Source: UA16 sp965661575 (GTDB lineage: Bacteria > Bacteroidota > Bacteroidia > Flavobacteriales_D > Sanyastnellaceae). From it: a stretch of 41,916 nt of DNA. A model generated the notes under the pieces. The model was not told the DNA's origin. It searched no databases and worked only from the letters and a program-made list of their open reading frames with translations. Positions 23,892-33,072 of this stretch are shown one piece after another. Position numbers and translations under genes: made by a program. The stretch is taken from NCBI GenBank assembly GCA_965661575.1, contig CBFIEJ010000019.1, positions 1-41,916 of the forward strand. The letters are read 5' to 3'. Position 1 is the first letter of the stretch. Each line of letters opens with the position of its first letter.

Positions 23892-25271
23892 ATGCAAAGA
23901 GAAGCTGCCATTCGGGAACCTCTGATATTAGGGGACAAGTCTTACAAAGACATCACTGACGATGTGGTCGGACCTATTCAAGGAGCCGCACCCATTGGAT
24001 GGAAAATTATGATTACCATTTCCAGTATCATCGCCGTTTACGGTGTAGGATGCATCCTGTACCTCTTGGGCACAGGAATTGGAGTGTGGGGGTTGAACAA
24101 AACTGTAGGTTGGGCATGGGACATCACCAACTTTGTTTGGTGGGTTGGCATTGGACACGCTGGCACCTTGATTTCCGCGGTTCTTTTGCTGTTTCGTCAG
24201 AAATGGAGAATGGCCATCAACCGATCGGCGGAGGCGATGACCATTTTTGCCGTTATCATGGCGGCGATTTTTCCGGGGATTCACATGGGTCGAATCTGGG
24301 TAAGTTACTGGGTTCTCCCATTGCCAAACCAATTCGGTTCTCTCTGGGTCAACTTCAACAGTCCGCTTTTGTGGGATGTATTTGCGATTAGTACGTACTT
24401 CTCCGTTTCTCTTGTGTTCTGGTACATCGGCCTGATTCCGGACTTTGCGACCATTCGGGATCGCATGACCAAGCCATTTGCAAAAAAGGCTTACGGATTG
24501 TTGAGCTTTGGCTGGAGTGGACGGGCGAAGCACTGGAATCGATTTGAGGAAGTCTCACTGGTATTGGCAGGAATTGCAACCCCTCTTGTATTCTCGGTGC
24601 ACTCTATCGTATCCATGGACTTTGCGACCTCGGTCATCCCTGGTTGGCACACGACCATCTTCCCTCCCTACTTTGTTTCAGGGGCAGTATTCTCTGGATT
24701 TGCGATGGTACAGACGTTGCTCTTGATCATGCGAAAAGGCATGAAGCTCGAGAATTACATTCACGTCAAGCACGTTGAGTATATGAACATCGTCATCATT
24801 GTCACAGGTTCTATTGTGGGTGTGGCCTATTTGACGGAGTTGTTCATATCCTGGTATTCAGGTGTCGAGTATGAGAGCTATGCATTCATCAATCGATTCA
24901 GTGGACCCTACAGTTGGGCATACTGGATAATGATGACGTGCAACGTTATTAGTCCTCAGTTGTTTTGGTTCAAAAAAATCCGACGCAGCTTGGTGGCCAC
25001 CTTCGCTCTCTCCATAGTCGTAAACATTGGAATGTGGTTTGAGCGGTACGTGATCATCGTTACCTCCGTTCACCGGGATTACGATCCATCAAGTTGGGGT
25101 GAATTCCACCCGACCAACATCGACATTGGGGTGTTCATTGGAACCCTGGGTATTTTCTTCACCCTATTCCTTGGTTTCGCCCGTTTCTTCCCAGTATTGG
25201 CGTTGAATGAGTTGAAGACCATTCTGAAGTCAAGCGGTGAGAACTACAAGAAAGCACAAGAAAACCACTGA
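23892..25271 (+). CDS. actC: Alternative complex III quinol-oxidising membrane subunit ActC (NrfD-like)
   Basis: A 459-residue polytopic membrane protein of the NrfD/PsrC family with about ten hydrophobic segments. The N-terminus REPLILGDKSYKDITDDV is the typical cytoplasmic start of ActC. Conserved charged and aromatic residues within membrane segments (WWVGIGHAGTLISAVL, FPGIHMGR) match the proposed quinol site and proton path. It passes electrons from quinol to the Fe-S clusters of ActB. The gene starts 7 bases after actB and is followed 11 bases later by actD. Confidence 0.93.
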   Translation: MQREAAIREPLILGDKSYKDITDDVVGPIQGAAPIGWKIMITISSIIAVYGVGCILYLLGTGIGVWGLNKTVGWAWDITNFVWWVGIGHAGTLISAVLLLFRQKWRMAINRSAEAMTIFAVIMAAIFPGIHMGRIWVSYWVLPLPNQFGSLWVNFNSPLLWDVFAISTYFSVSLVFWYIGLIPDFATIRDRMTKPFAKKAYGLLSFGWSGRAKHWNRFEEVSLVLAGIATPLVFSVHSIVSMDFATSVIPGWHTTIFPPYFVSGAVFSGFAMVQTLLLIMRKGMKLENYIHVKHVEYMNIVIIVTGSIVGVAYLTELFISWYSGVEYESYAFINRFSGPYSWAYWIMMTCNVISPQLFWFKKIRRSLVATFALSIVVNIGMWFERYVIIVTSVHRDYDPSSWGEFHPTNIDIGVFIGTLGIFFTLFLGFARFFPVLALNELKTILKSSGENYKKAQENH

Positions 25272-25282
25272 TCCTTACAGCT

Positions 25283-25813
25283 ATGAATAAGGTATTCCAT
25301 GTAATGTACGATGATGACGATACGCTGAAAGTAGCGGCATCGGCATTGGTAGCGAAAGGCATCCGGGTCAAGGAAGTGTATTCTCCATTTCCGGTTCACG
25401 GAATTGATCCAATCATCGGAGTCACGCGCACACGTCTGGGCATTGCGGCCTTCATGTATGCCATGACAGGAACCACATTGGCTTTGTTGGGCATGTGGTA
25501 CTTCATGATTTCGGACTGGCCCATGAACATTGGTGGTAAGCCGAGTTTCTCACTCATCGAGAACTTGCCGGCTTTTATCCCAGTGACATTTGAATTTTCC
25601 GTGCTTTGCGGAGCACACGGAATGGCCATTACATACTTGTTGCGGAATGGAACGTTACCTGGCATGCCTGCCTCCAATCCGGATCCAAGAACCACAGATG
25701 ACAAGTTTGTGATGGAGATAACCACCGAGCAGAATGGTTTGTCTGCAGATGAGCTGGAGACAGCCATCAAGGAGACTGAACTTTTTGAGCTCAGCATCAA
25801 AGATTACAAGTAA
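25283..25813 (+). CDS. actD: Alternative complex III subunit ActD (DUF3341)
   Basis: A 176-residue protein with a soluble N-terminal domain (VFHVMYDDDDTLKVAASAL, VYSPFPVHGID) and two membrane helices (about 50-72 and 95-117), matching DUF3341. In solved alternative complex III structures this subunit packs against the NrfD-like subunits and carries no cofactor. Its TAA stop shares one base with the actE ATG (25813), so translation is coupled. Confidence 0.92.
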   Translation: MNKVFHVMYDDDDTLKVAASALVAKGIRVKEVYSPFPVHGIDPIIGVTRTRLGIAAFMYAMTGTTLALLGMWYFMISDWPMNIGGKPSFSLIENLPAFIPVTFEFSVLCGAHGMAITYLLRNGTLPGMPASNPDPRTTDDKFVMEITTEQNGLSADELETAIKETELFELSIKDYK

Positions 25814-26511
25814 TGAACATCCGAACGAACATTGTTTTGACAGCAGTGGCAGCAGGATTAATTGCTACCACAGGCTGTGTGACAGATCCCGATAGCGCGG
25901 GTTTGGAGTACATGCCGGATATGTACCGTTCACCAGCGGTGGAGGCGTATGTTGACTATGGCCAAGATCCTTACCAGGTGGGTGAGGAGACTGCAAAGGC
26001 ACAGCGCATGGTACAATCTGCACGAAAGCCGGTTGCAGGTAGCATTCCATTCAATCCGAGTCAGATGGATTATGTGATGCCATATGCATACGCGAATACG
26101 GTAGAGGGCTATGAGGCTGCGGGGATGAATCTCAATTCACCACTGGCGCAAGTAGGACAGGCGGAATTGGAAGCTGGACAAGAAATTTACACTATGATGT
26201 GCACGCAGTGCCACGGTGAAGGTGGAAAAGGCGATGGGGCACTGAGCCGCAATGGTCACATTCAGGGCATCCCTAGTTATAGTGACAAATTGAAAGATCT
26301 CCCAGAGGGCAAGATGTACCACACCTTGACTTATGGAAAGGGCCTGATGGGCTCGCACGCTTCTCAGCTTTCGCAGAAAGACCGATGGTTGGTCATCGAG
26401 TACATCAAAGTCCTTCAGAATGGAGGTGATATGCCATCGTTTGACGACAATGGCAACGTAGTGAAACCGGCAGATTCCGATTCGGAGGACGCCATGGCTA
26501 TGAACAACTGA
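25813..26511 (+). CDS. actE: Alternative complex III monoheme cytochrome c subunit ActE
   Basis: A 232-residue cytochrome. The signal peptide ends in a lipobox-like TTGC with C22, suggesting a lipid anchor. A long N-terminal arm (YMPDMYRSPAVEAY) precedes the heme domain, which carries a single CTQCH (C130-H134) followed by GEGGKGDG. A methionine in KGLMGSH is the likely sixth ligand. It is expected to receive electrons from ActA and deliver them to the oxidase. It overlaps actD by one base and is followed 2 bases later by actF. Confidence 0.92.
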   Translation: MNIRTNIVLTAVAAGLIATTGCVTDPDSAGLEYMPDMYRSPAVEAYVDYGQDPYQVGEETAKAQRMVQSARKPVAGSIPFNPSQMDYVMPYAYANTVEGYEAAGMNLNSPLAQVGQAELEAGQEIYTMMCTQCHGEGGKGDGALSRNGHIQGIPSYSDKLKDLPEGKMYHTLTYGKGLMGSHASQLSQKDRWLVIEYIKVLQNGGDMPSFDDNGNVVKPADSDSEDAMAMNN

Positions 26512-26513
26512 TC

Positions 26514-27773
26514 ATGGAATTCAAATTTGAAGCTCGCACGAAACTAATCACTCAAATCCTGATGGGAATTGGGTTGATTGCCTTGATTGGAGGCTTTTTG
26601 ACCGACGGATCGGATCACCACCAACGCTGGTGGGCGAACCTGCTCATCAACGGGTTTTTCTGGTTCTCTATCTCCCTCTCAGCCTTGTTCTTCTATGCAT
26701 TGAACTATGCAGTTGAGGCTTCTTGGTCGGCGATCATCAAGCGAACGTTTGAAGCCATGTGGCACTTCTTGCCCATCGGTGGAGGTGTCATCATTGTTGT
26801 ACTTGCTGCGGGCCATTTCTTCCATGCACATCATCTGTATCACTGGATGGATTCAACTCTTTACCATGAGTACATGATGGTGGAAGGGGACCAAACGATC
26901 TATTTGGATGAACCAGAAGCTGGAGCGGTCGAGAATCCGAATTATGACCACATCATTGCTGGAAAAGCAGCTTACTTCACCACGTGGTTCTTCTGGCTTC
27001 GAACATTGGGATACATCGCCACATTTGTGATTTTTGCGCGATTGTTTCGTCGTTGGTCCTTGTTGGAAGACGAGAAGCCAGATCTGAATTTGCATTTCAA
27101 ACAATTTCGTCGAAGTGCTGTATTCTTGGTCTTCTTCGCAGTCTTCAGTTCGATGTTAGCTTGGGATTGGTTGATGTCAATTGATGTGCACTGGTTCTCG
27201 ACGCTCTACGGCTGGTACCTGTTCTCCGGAATGTGGGTCAGTTTTATGATCATGCTGAACATCGGTTTGATCTGGCTGAAGGGGAAAGGATATTACCAGG
27301 AGGTGACATCGAGTCACATGCACGATATCTCAAAGTGGATGTTTGCGATCTCGATGCTTTGGAGTTACCTCTGGGTGAGCCAATTCTTGCTGATCTGGTA
27401 CGCCAATATTCCTGAGGAGGTCACGTACTACACCCAGCGCTTCTTCTCGGATTATCAGGTGCCATTTATGATCACGTTTTTCGTGAATTTTGCTGTGCCT
27501 TTCTACACATTATTACCTCGGGATACCAAGCGTAACTCGAAATTCATCGTTCCTGTTGGCCTACTCATCTTTGTTGGGCACTTCGCAGACGTGTATCTGC
27601 TTGTTATACCCGGTACGATGTTTGACCACAACGAATTCGGTATTTTTGAGATAGCATTGTTCTTAGGGTTCCTAGGTCTTTACGTAAATCGCACGCTCAG
27701 TGCATTGAGTAAAGCGCCTTTGATCGCGAAGAATCACCCGATGCTTCAAGAATCGAAAGAATTACACTATTGA
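26514..27773 (+). CDS. actF: Alternative complex III membrane subunit ActF (second NrfD-like protein)
   Basis: A 419-residue polytopic membrane protein with about ten hydrophobic segments, paralogous to ActC. Recognisable family stretches are the paired W/H motif HFFHAHHLYHW (about residues 102-112), SMLAWDWLMSIDVHW and the C-terminal LPRDTKRN. In structures ActF pairs pseudo-symmetrically with ActC, and its quinone role is less certain. It starts 2 bases after actE; coxB starts 19 bases after its stop. Confidence 0.92.
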   Translation: MEFKFEARTKLITQILMGIGLIALIGGFLTDGSDHHQRWWANLLINGFFWFSISLSALFFYALNYAVEASWSAIIKRTFEAMWHFLPIGGGVIIVVLAAGHFFHAHHLYHWMDSTLYHEYMMVEGDQTIYLDEPEAGAVENPNYDHIIAGKAAYFTTWFFWLRTLGYIATFVIFARLFRRWSLLEDEKPDLNLHFKQFRRSAVFLVFFAVFSSMLAWDWLMSIDVHWFSTLYGWYLFSGMWVSFMIMLNIGLIWLKGKGYYQEVTSSHMHDISKWMFAISMLWSYLWVSQFLLIWYANIPEEVTYYTQRFFSDYQVPFMITFFVNFAVPFYTLLPRDTKRNSKFIVPVGLLIFVGHFADVYLLVIPGTMFDHNEFGIFEIALFLGFLGLYVNRTLSALSKAPLIAKNHPMLQESKELHY

Positions 27774-27792
27774 TTGCAAGACCCGATAAGTG

Positions 27793-29238
27793 ATGAAATT
27801 GCTCATTCTCCTAGTAGTTGTCCTCGGTTTGGTTGCTGCAGTGCAGCTGTCCAAAGTTTACCAGCTTTCCAGCGCGTTGCGAGGGAAACGTGAAGAGGAC
27901 ATTTCTGAAGCGGACAACCGTCTGAACGGTGGTATGTTCTTGGCTTTCATGGTTGTGTTTTATGCCTCTTTTGTCTGGCTTCTCGTCAAGTACGGATCCT
28001 ATGGGACACCACCTGCATCAGAACACGGTCAGGCAGTCGACCGCTTGATGGATTTCAATATGGCGATTATTTTCGTCGTCTTTTTCGTCGTAAACACTTT
28101 GTTGTTTTGGTTTGCTGCGAAGTACTATCACCGACCTGATCGTAAGGCACGTTTTTTCGTACATGACACACGCCTCGAACTCGTTTGGACGGTCATCCCA
28201 TCCGTGGTTCTAGCGATCATCATTGCCTACGGATTGCAGACATGGAACGAAATGACGGGTGAGGCCTCTGAAGATGCCCTTCGTGTGGAGTTGTATTCGA
28301 AGCAGTTCGATTGGACAGCTCGGTATCCTGGGTCCGATGGAGAGTTTGGTCAAGCCAACTACAACTTGATCACGCCCATGAATGCACTGGGCATTGTGAC
28401 AGAAGAAGGTGTCATTGCAGCGCTGAGCGAAATCGAAGGGAAAATCGCCAAGGTCGAAAACGAAATCAACTACGAAAAGGGCCATCTTCTCGCTGAGCGC
28501 GCCTCAATCGAAGAGGAGCTGCATGGTGGTCATGGCGGGCACGGCCATCAAGCACACGAGGAACACAATCATGAAGATCATGCCGAACACGGTCATGACG
28601 ATCATGCTGACCAAGACCATGGTGACCACGACGATCACCAGTTTGCGCTTGAGACGCGTTTGGCGGAAATCGATCACATGCTCGAGTCAGACAAAGTGAT
28701 CATTTTGACAGAAGCGGCATTCGAAGCGAAAGAGGACAAGCTCTACCGCCTCATGCGCCACCGTCAGCGAATCCAGGAAATTCGAAATTTCAATTTCGAT
28801 GGCGAGTTGACCGCATGGGAGTCCGGGATGGATGATCAAATCGTCAAAGGAGAGTTTCATTTGCCTGTTGGACGTGAGGTTGAGTTTGTATTCCGCTCAC
28901 GTGACGTCATTCACTCAGCTTACATGCCTCAGTTCCGTGCGCAAATGAATGCGGTCCCAGGCGTTCCTACCCGATTTAAAATGACTCCGACCATCACAAC
29001 GGATTCGATGAGGATGGTTTTGGATAATCCAGATTTTGACTATGTTCTTCTTTGCAATAAAGTTTGCGGTGCAGCGCACTTTAACATGCAAATGAAGGTG
29101 GTCATTGAGTCACAAGAAGCTTACGATGCTTGGATGTCCGAGCAAGGTGAGTTCATTGTGAAGGAAGGTTCTGAGGAGCCTGAAATGGAGCAAGCCTCCG
29201 AACAGAAAGAAAGTCAAACCATAACGGCATCCCTCTAA
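27793..29238 (+). CDS. coxB: Cytochrome c oxidase subunit II with His-rich insertion
   Basis: A 481-residue CuA-bearing subunit that takes electrons from cytochrome c. Hydrophobic segments lie at about 2-19, 48-67, 90-109 and 130-148; the periplasmic cupredoxin domain starts at RVELYSKQFDWTARYPG. The CuA ligands are H374 (VIHSAYMP), C421, C425, H429 and M432 in CNKVCGAAHFNM. Lys in place of the usual Glu between the cysteines is, from memory, normal in Bacteroidota. About 145 residues (203-349) are inserted between the first cupredoxin strands and the rest. They are charged and helical with 14 His in a 39-residue core, and the family does not normally have them. ATG 27793 is preferred to the preceding GTG. 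coxA follows 3 bases later. Confidence 0.92.
   Translation: MKLLILLVVVLGLVAAVQLSKVYQLSSALRGKREEDISEADNRLNGGMFLAFMVVFYASFVWLLVKYGSYGTPPASEHGQAVDRLMDFNMAIIFVVFFVVNTLLFWFAAKYYHRPDRKARFFVHDTRLELVWTVIPSVVLAIIIAYGLQTWNEMTGEASEDALRVELYSKQFDWTARYPGSDGEFGQANYNLITPMNALGIVTEEGVIAALSEIEGKIAKVENEINYEKGHLLAERASIEEELHGGHGGHGHQAHEEHNHEDHAEHGHDDHADQDHGDHDDHQFALETRLAEIDHMLESDKVIILTEAAFEAKEDKLYRLMRHRQRIQEIRNFNFDGELTAWESGMDDQIVKGEFHLPVGREVEFVFRSRDVIHSAYMPQFRAQMNAVPGVPTRFKMTPTITTDSMRMVLDNPDFDYVLLCNKVCGAAHFNMQMKVVIESQEAYDAWMSEQGEFIVKEGSEEPEMEQASEQKESQTITASL
28522..28638 (+). other. His/Asp/Glu-rich low-complexity segment within coxB
   Basis: Codons 244-282 of CoxB contain 14 histidines and 12 acidic residues in 39 positions, mostly as H-x-x-H, H-G-H and H-D-D-H spacings. 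The reading frame continues cleanly on both sides, and the flanking 35-60 residues look like charged coiled-coil helices. Such segments typically bind Zn, Cu or Ni. Confidence 0.85.
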
Positions 29239-29241
29239 ATC

Positions 29242-30999
29242 ATGGGCGCACAAGCACATCAGCACGAAGAGAGTTTCGTATCGAAATACGTTTTCTCGCA
29301 CGATCACAAAATGATCTCAAAGCAATTCCTTGTAACGGCGATCGTTATGGGAATCGTCGCCGTTATGTTGTCGGTCTTCTTCCGATTGCAGTTGGGTTGG
29401 CCCGGCGAAAGTTTTGCTATCCTCGAAACGTTCTTGGGAAAATGGGCTCCAGGGGGTGTTTTGGATCGCAATGCCTATCTCGCATTGGTCACAATCCACG
29501 GAACCATCATGGTCTTTTTCGTATTGACAGGTGGTCTGTCTGGAACCTTCTCCAACCTACTCATTCCGCTTCAAATCGGAGCGCGTGACATGGCATCGGG
29601 CTTCTTGAACATGTTGAGCTATTGGTTCTTCTTCTTCTCGAGCGTGATCATGATCCTCTCGCTCTTCACGGAGGGCGGAGCAGCATCAGGTGGATGGACG
29701 GTATATCCGCCTCTCTCTGCTTTACCACAGGCGATGCCTGGTTCTGGTATGGGCATGACGCTTTGGTTGATTTCGATGGTGTTGTTTGTGGTAAGCTCGC
29801 TTCTTGGAGGTTTGAATTATGTCGTAACGGTCATCAACCTGCGTACGAAAGGCATGTCTATGACGCGACTGCCATTGACGATTTGGGCGTTCATGGTCAC
29901 TGCAATCTTGGGTGTATTGAGTTTCCCAGTTTTGGTCTCAGCAGTTGTTTTATTGTTGATGGACCGAACGATGGGTACAGCGTTTTATTTGTCTGACATT
30001 TTCATCGGTGGAGAGGCGTTGGATGTTACGGGCGGGAGTCCAATCCTATACCAACACCTGTTTTGGTTTTTAGGACACCCTGAGGTTTACATTGTCTTGT
30101 TGCCTGCTTTGGGAATTAGTTCTGAAGTCATTGCCACGAACTCGCGCAAGCCGATCTTCGGTTACAAAGCAATGGTCGGATCAATCCTCGGAATTGGCTT
30201 CTTGTCGTTCATTGTTTGGGGTCACCACATGTTTGTAACGGGCATGAATCCTTTCTTAGGGTCGGTTTTCGTTTTCACAACCCTATTGATTGCGATCCCT
30301 TCCGCTGTGAAGGCGTTTAACTACATCACAACGCTTTGGCAAGGAAACATTCGTTTCACGCCTGCAATGCTCTTTAGCATTGGTTTGGTGAGCACATTCG
30401 TAACGGGAGGCTTGACAGGAATCATTTTGGCAGACTCGGCACTGGACGTAAACGTCCACGACACTTACTTCGTTGTCGCTCACTTTCACATTGTGATGGG
30501 GATGTCAGCGATATTCGGAATGTTAGCCGGCATCTATCATTGGTTCCCCAAAATGTTTGGGAAAATGATGAATACGAAGCTGGGTTATGCCCACTTTTGG
30601 ATCACAATTATCTGCGGATACGGTGTTTTCTTCCCGATGCATTTTGTTGGAATTGCAGGTGCACCTCGACGATACTATGAATACAGTAACTTCGAGTTCT
30701 TGGGCAGTGTAATGGACTTGCAGCCGCTCATTTCAACGTTTGCAATCGTCGGTGCGATTGGTCAATTGTTCTTCCTGTTTAATTTCTTCTACAGTGTATT
30801 CTATGGACAGAAAGCAGTGCAGAATCCCTGGTTGTCGAATACCTTGGAATGGACGACGCCGGTGAAGCATGTGCACGGAAACTGGGATGGTCCTTTGCCA
30901 GAAGTCCACCGTTGGGCATACGATTACTCGAACCCTGCACACGAAGCAGACTTCGTTCCTCAAACAACACCAGCGCTGGCGGGTGAGGAAGTGCACTGA
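29242..30999 (+). CDS. coxA: Cytochrome c oxidase subunit I
   Basis: A 585-residue heme-copper oxidase catalytic subunit with twelve or more membrane helices. All six metal-ligand histidines are visible: H86 (TIHGTIMVFF) and H416 for the low-spin heme, H414 (VAHFHIVMG) for the high-spin heme, and H279, H328 and H329 for CuB. GHPEVY (278-283) carries E281, the D-channel glutamate of A1-type oxidases, and Y283, which cross-links to H279. IGARDMA supplies the D-channel entry aspartate. It reduces O2 and pumps protons. Subunit III and the assembly genes are not in this window. The gene ends the act-cox operon; a strong terminator begins 21 bases after the stop. Confidence 0.96.
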   Translation: MGAQAHQHEESFVSKYVFSHDHKMISKQFLVTAIVMGIVAVMLSVFFRLQLGWPGESFAILETFLGKWAPGGVLDRNAYLALVTIHGTIMVFFVLTGGLSGTFSNLLIPLQIGARDMASGFLNMLSYWFFFFSSVIMILSLFTEGGAASGGWTVYPPLSALPQAMPGSGMGMTLWLISMVLFVVSSLLGGLNYVVTVINLRTKGMSMTRLPLTIWAFMVTAILGVLSFPVLVSAVVLLLMDRTMGTAFYLSDIFIGGEALDVTGGSPILYQHLFWFLGHPEVYIVLLPALGISSEVIATNSRKPIFGYKAMVGSILGIGFLSFIVWGHHMFVTGMNPFLGSVFVFTTLLIAIPSAVKAFNYITTLWQGNIRFTPAMLFSIGLVSTFVTGGLTGIILADSALDVNVHDTYFVVAHFHIVMGMSAIFGMLAGIYHWFPKMFGKMMNTKLGYAHFWITIICGYGVFFPMHFVGIAGAPRRYYEYSNFEFLGSVMDLQPLISTFAIVGAIGQLFFLFNFFYSVFYGQKAVQNPWLSNTLEWTTPVKHVHGNWDGPLPEVHRWAYDYSNPAHEADFVPQTTPALAGEEVH

Positions 31000-31020
31000 T
31001 CATTTCGATGACACATTGAA

Positions 31021-31056
31021 AAAGACTCCAAAGCGAAAGGCTTTGGGGTCTTTTTT
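31021..31056 (+). terminator. Rho-independent terminator of the act-cox operon
   Basis: A 14-base-pair stem (31021-31034 with 31040-31053, one G-U pair) closes a 5-base loop and runs into a tract of T residues (31051-31056). It lies directly after coxA and before ruvB, separating the two transcription units. Confidence 0.9.
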
Positions 31057-31076
31057 GTTTGTACGGATTAACTTGC

Positions 31077-32108
31077 ATGACAATGGAAGAATTTGATTTG
31101 CGCAATGAGGCCGAGCAACCAACGGATGGGGATCTGGATCGCGTGTTGCGACCGGCTCGGTTTGAAGACTTTACAGGTCAACGCGCGGCTATGGAGAATT
31201 TGGAGATTTTCGTATTGGCGGCGACAAAGCGCGGTGAGGCCATGGATCACACATTGCTCCACGGTCCACCGGGATTGGGCAAGACCACCCTGGCTAATAT
31301 TGTGGCCAATGAATTGGGCGTGTCGATCCGCACGACTTCAGGCCCTGTGTTGGATAAACCAGGAGATTTGGCCGGGCTGCTCACCAATCTGGAGACAAAC
31401 GATGTGTTGTTCATTGATGAGATTCACCGGTTGTCGCCGGTAGTGGAGGAATACCTCTACAGTGCAATGGAGGATTACAGGATTGACTTGGTGATTGACT
31501 CTGGCCCCAACGCTCGAACGGTTCAGATTGAATTGAACCCCTTTACATTGGTGGGAGCCACGACACGCTCAGGTTTGCTCACGGCTCCGTTGCGAGCTCG
31601 ATTTGGGATCAACTTGCGCCTGCAGTATTATGATGCCAAAGTATTGACCGACATCGTGGAGCGAAGTGCAGGGATTTTACAAATTCCGATTGAGCAATCG
31701 GCGGCATATGAGATAGCTTCAAGAAGCAGAGGGACCCCCCGAATTGCCAATGCCTTGCTTCGCAGGGTTAGGGACTTTGCAGAGATCAAAGGAACAGGTA
31801 AGATTGATCAAGCCATTACGGAATTTGCACTTGACGCGTTGCATGTCGACAAGAAAGGGCTTGATGAAATGGACAATCGTATTCTTTCAGCTCTCATCGA
31901 TAAGTTTGGTGGTGGCCCCGTGGGAGCTTCAACGATTGCTACTGCGATTGGTGAGAATCCGGGGACGCTGGAAGAGGTATACGAACCCTATCTGATTCAA
32001 GAAGGATTTTTGATTCGAACGCCTCGAGGTCGTCAGGCGACCCCCGCAGCTTATGCTCATTTGGGGCGCAAACCTGAGGGCCGGTCGGGTAAGTTGTTTT
32101 CTGAGTAG
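31077..32108 (+). CDS. ruvB: Holliday junction branch-migration helicase RuvB
   Basis: A 343-residue AAA+ motor that drives RuvA-bound Holliday junctions. Motifs: Walker A GPPGLGKT (63-70), Walker B LFIDEIHRL (111-119), sensor 1 GATTRSG (160-166), arginine finger region PLRARFG (171-177), sensor 2 SRGTPRIA, and a C-terminal winged helix ending in TPRGRQAT. ATG 31077 is taken as the start; ATG 31083 is also possible. It follows the act-cox terminator with almost no leader. queG begins immediately after its TAG stop, so the two form an operon. Confidence 0.96.
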   Translation: MTMEEFDLRNEAEQPTDGDLDRVLRPARFEDFTGQRAAMENLEIFVLAATKRGEAMDHTLLHGPPGLGKTTLANIVANELGVSIRTTSGPVLDKPGDLAGLLTNLETNDVLFIDEIHRLSPVVEEYLYSAMEDYRIDLVIDSGPNARTVQIELNPFTLVGATTRSGLLTAPLRARFGINLRLQYYDAKVLTDIVERSAGILQIPIEQSAAYEIASRSRGTPRIANALLRRVRDFAEIKGTGKIDQAITEFALDALHVDKKGLDEMDNRILSALIDKFGGGPVGASTIATAIGENPGTLEEVYEPYLIQEGFLIRTPRGRQATPAAYAHLGRKPEGRSGKLFSE

Positions 32109-33062
32109 ATGGCACACGCTGGTAATTTGCGCGTGGAGCGAAAGCAATGGTTGGTGCAAGAGGCCAAGGCACTCGGATTTGAGGCTGTCGGTGTAAGTCG
32201 GGCGCGTTTTTTGGACGAAGAAGCGGATCGCTTAGAAGCTTGGCTCAAGCGAGGTTACCAAGGTGAAATGGGCTACCTCGAGCGAAATTTTGACTTGCGA
32301 TTGGATCCACGGAAACTCGTGCCCGGAGCGAAAACAGTGGTTTCGCTGTTGTTCAATTATCATAACCCTGATTCGCCGGAATCACCCGATGCTCCGCGAG
32401 TCGCGAGTTATGCCTACGGACAGGATTACCACCATGTTTTGAAGTGGAAATTGAAGGAACTCATGAAGGGCATGCACCGGGAATGGGGGGAAGTAGAAGG
32501 TCGGGTATTTGTCGATTCTGCGCCGGTGCACGAGCGTGCGTGGGCAGCGCAGAGTGGGCTTGGATGGGTTGGGAAGAATAGTTTACTGCTCAACCAAGGA
32601 ATGGGCAGTTACTTCTTCATCGCGGAAATCATCATGGATGTTGAACTCGAACCAGATGCGCCAACATCAGATCACTGTGGGACGTGCACACGGTGCATCG
32701 ACGCCTGTCCAACGGGTGCGATCATACAGTCGCAGGTGGTCGATGGATCGAAGTGCATCAGTTATTACACGATTGAGTTGCGTGGGGCGATTCCCGAGCC
32801 TGCAGCTCAGCAGTTGTCTCCGTGGGTTTTTGGTTGTGACATTTGCCAGGAGGTTTGTCCTTGGAACAGTCATGCCAAACGACACAATGAGCCCTTGTTT
32901 GAACCGCATCCCAGCTTGCTTGGCATGGCCGCTTCGGACTGGCAAGAAATGACCGAAGAAGTGTTCCGTTCTGTATTTAAGAAAAGTGCTGTGAAGCGTT
33001 CAGGTTACCAGGGCATTTTGCGCAACGTTCAGGCTGCATTTCCGTCGGATCGCGAACGCTGA
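32109..33062 (+). CDS. queG: Epoxyqueuosine reductase QueG
   Basis: A 317-residue cobalamin- and Fe-S-dependent enzyme that performs the last step of queuosine synthesis at tRNA position 34. The active-site aspartate lies in VDSAPVHERAWA, followed by the conserved SGLGWVGKN. Two [4Fe-4S] sets are present: CGTCTRCIDACPTGA and the later CISYYTIELRG with GCDICQEVCPWN. Length is that of the short form without the C-terminal HEAT repeats. It starts at the base after the ruvB stop. Queuosine is a wobble modification, as is the product of trhO nearby. Confidence 0.95.
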   Translation: MAHAGNLRVERKQWLVQEAKALGFEAVGVSRARFLDEEADRLEAWLKRGYQGEMGYLERNFDLRLDPRKLVPGAKTVVSLLFNYHNPDSPESPDAPRVASYAYGQDYHHVLKWKLKELMKGMHREWGEVEGRVFVDSAPVHERAWAAQSGLGWVGKNSLLLNQGMGSYFFIAEIIMDVELEPDAPTSDHCGTCTRCIDACPTGAIIQSQVVDGSKCISYYTIELRGAIPEPAAQQLSPWVFGCDICQEVCPWNSHAKRHNEPLFEPHPSLLGMAASDWQEMTEEVFRSVFKKSAVKRSGYQGILRNVQAAFPSDRER

Positions 33063-33072
33063 GCGGGATTCT

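Noticed and set aside
29056..29094. Lys instead of Glu between the CuA cysteines of CoxB (CNKVC)
   Set aside because: That position contributes only its backbone carbonyl. As far as I recall, CNK(I/V)C is usual in Bacteroidota, so it is not a defect.
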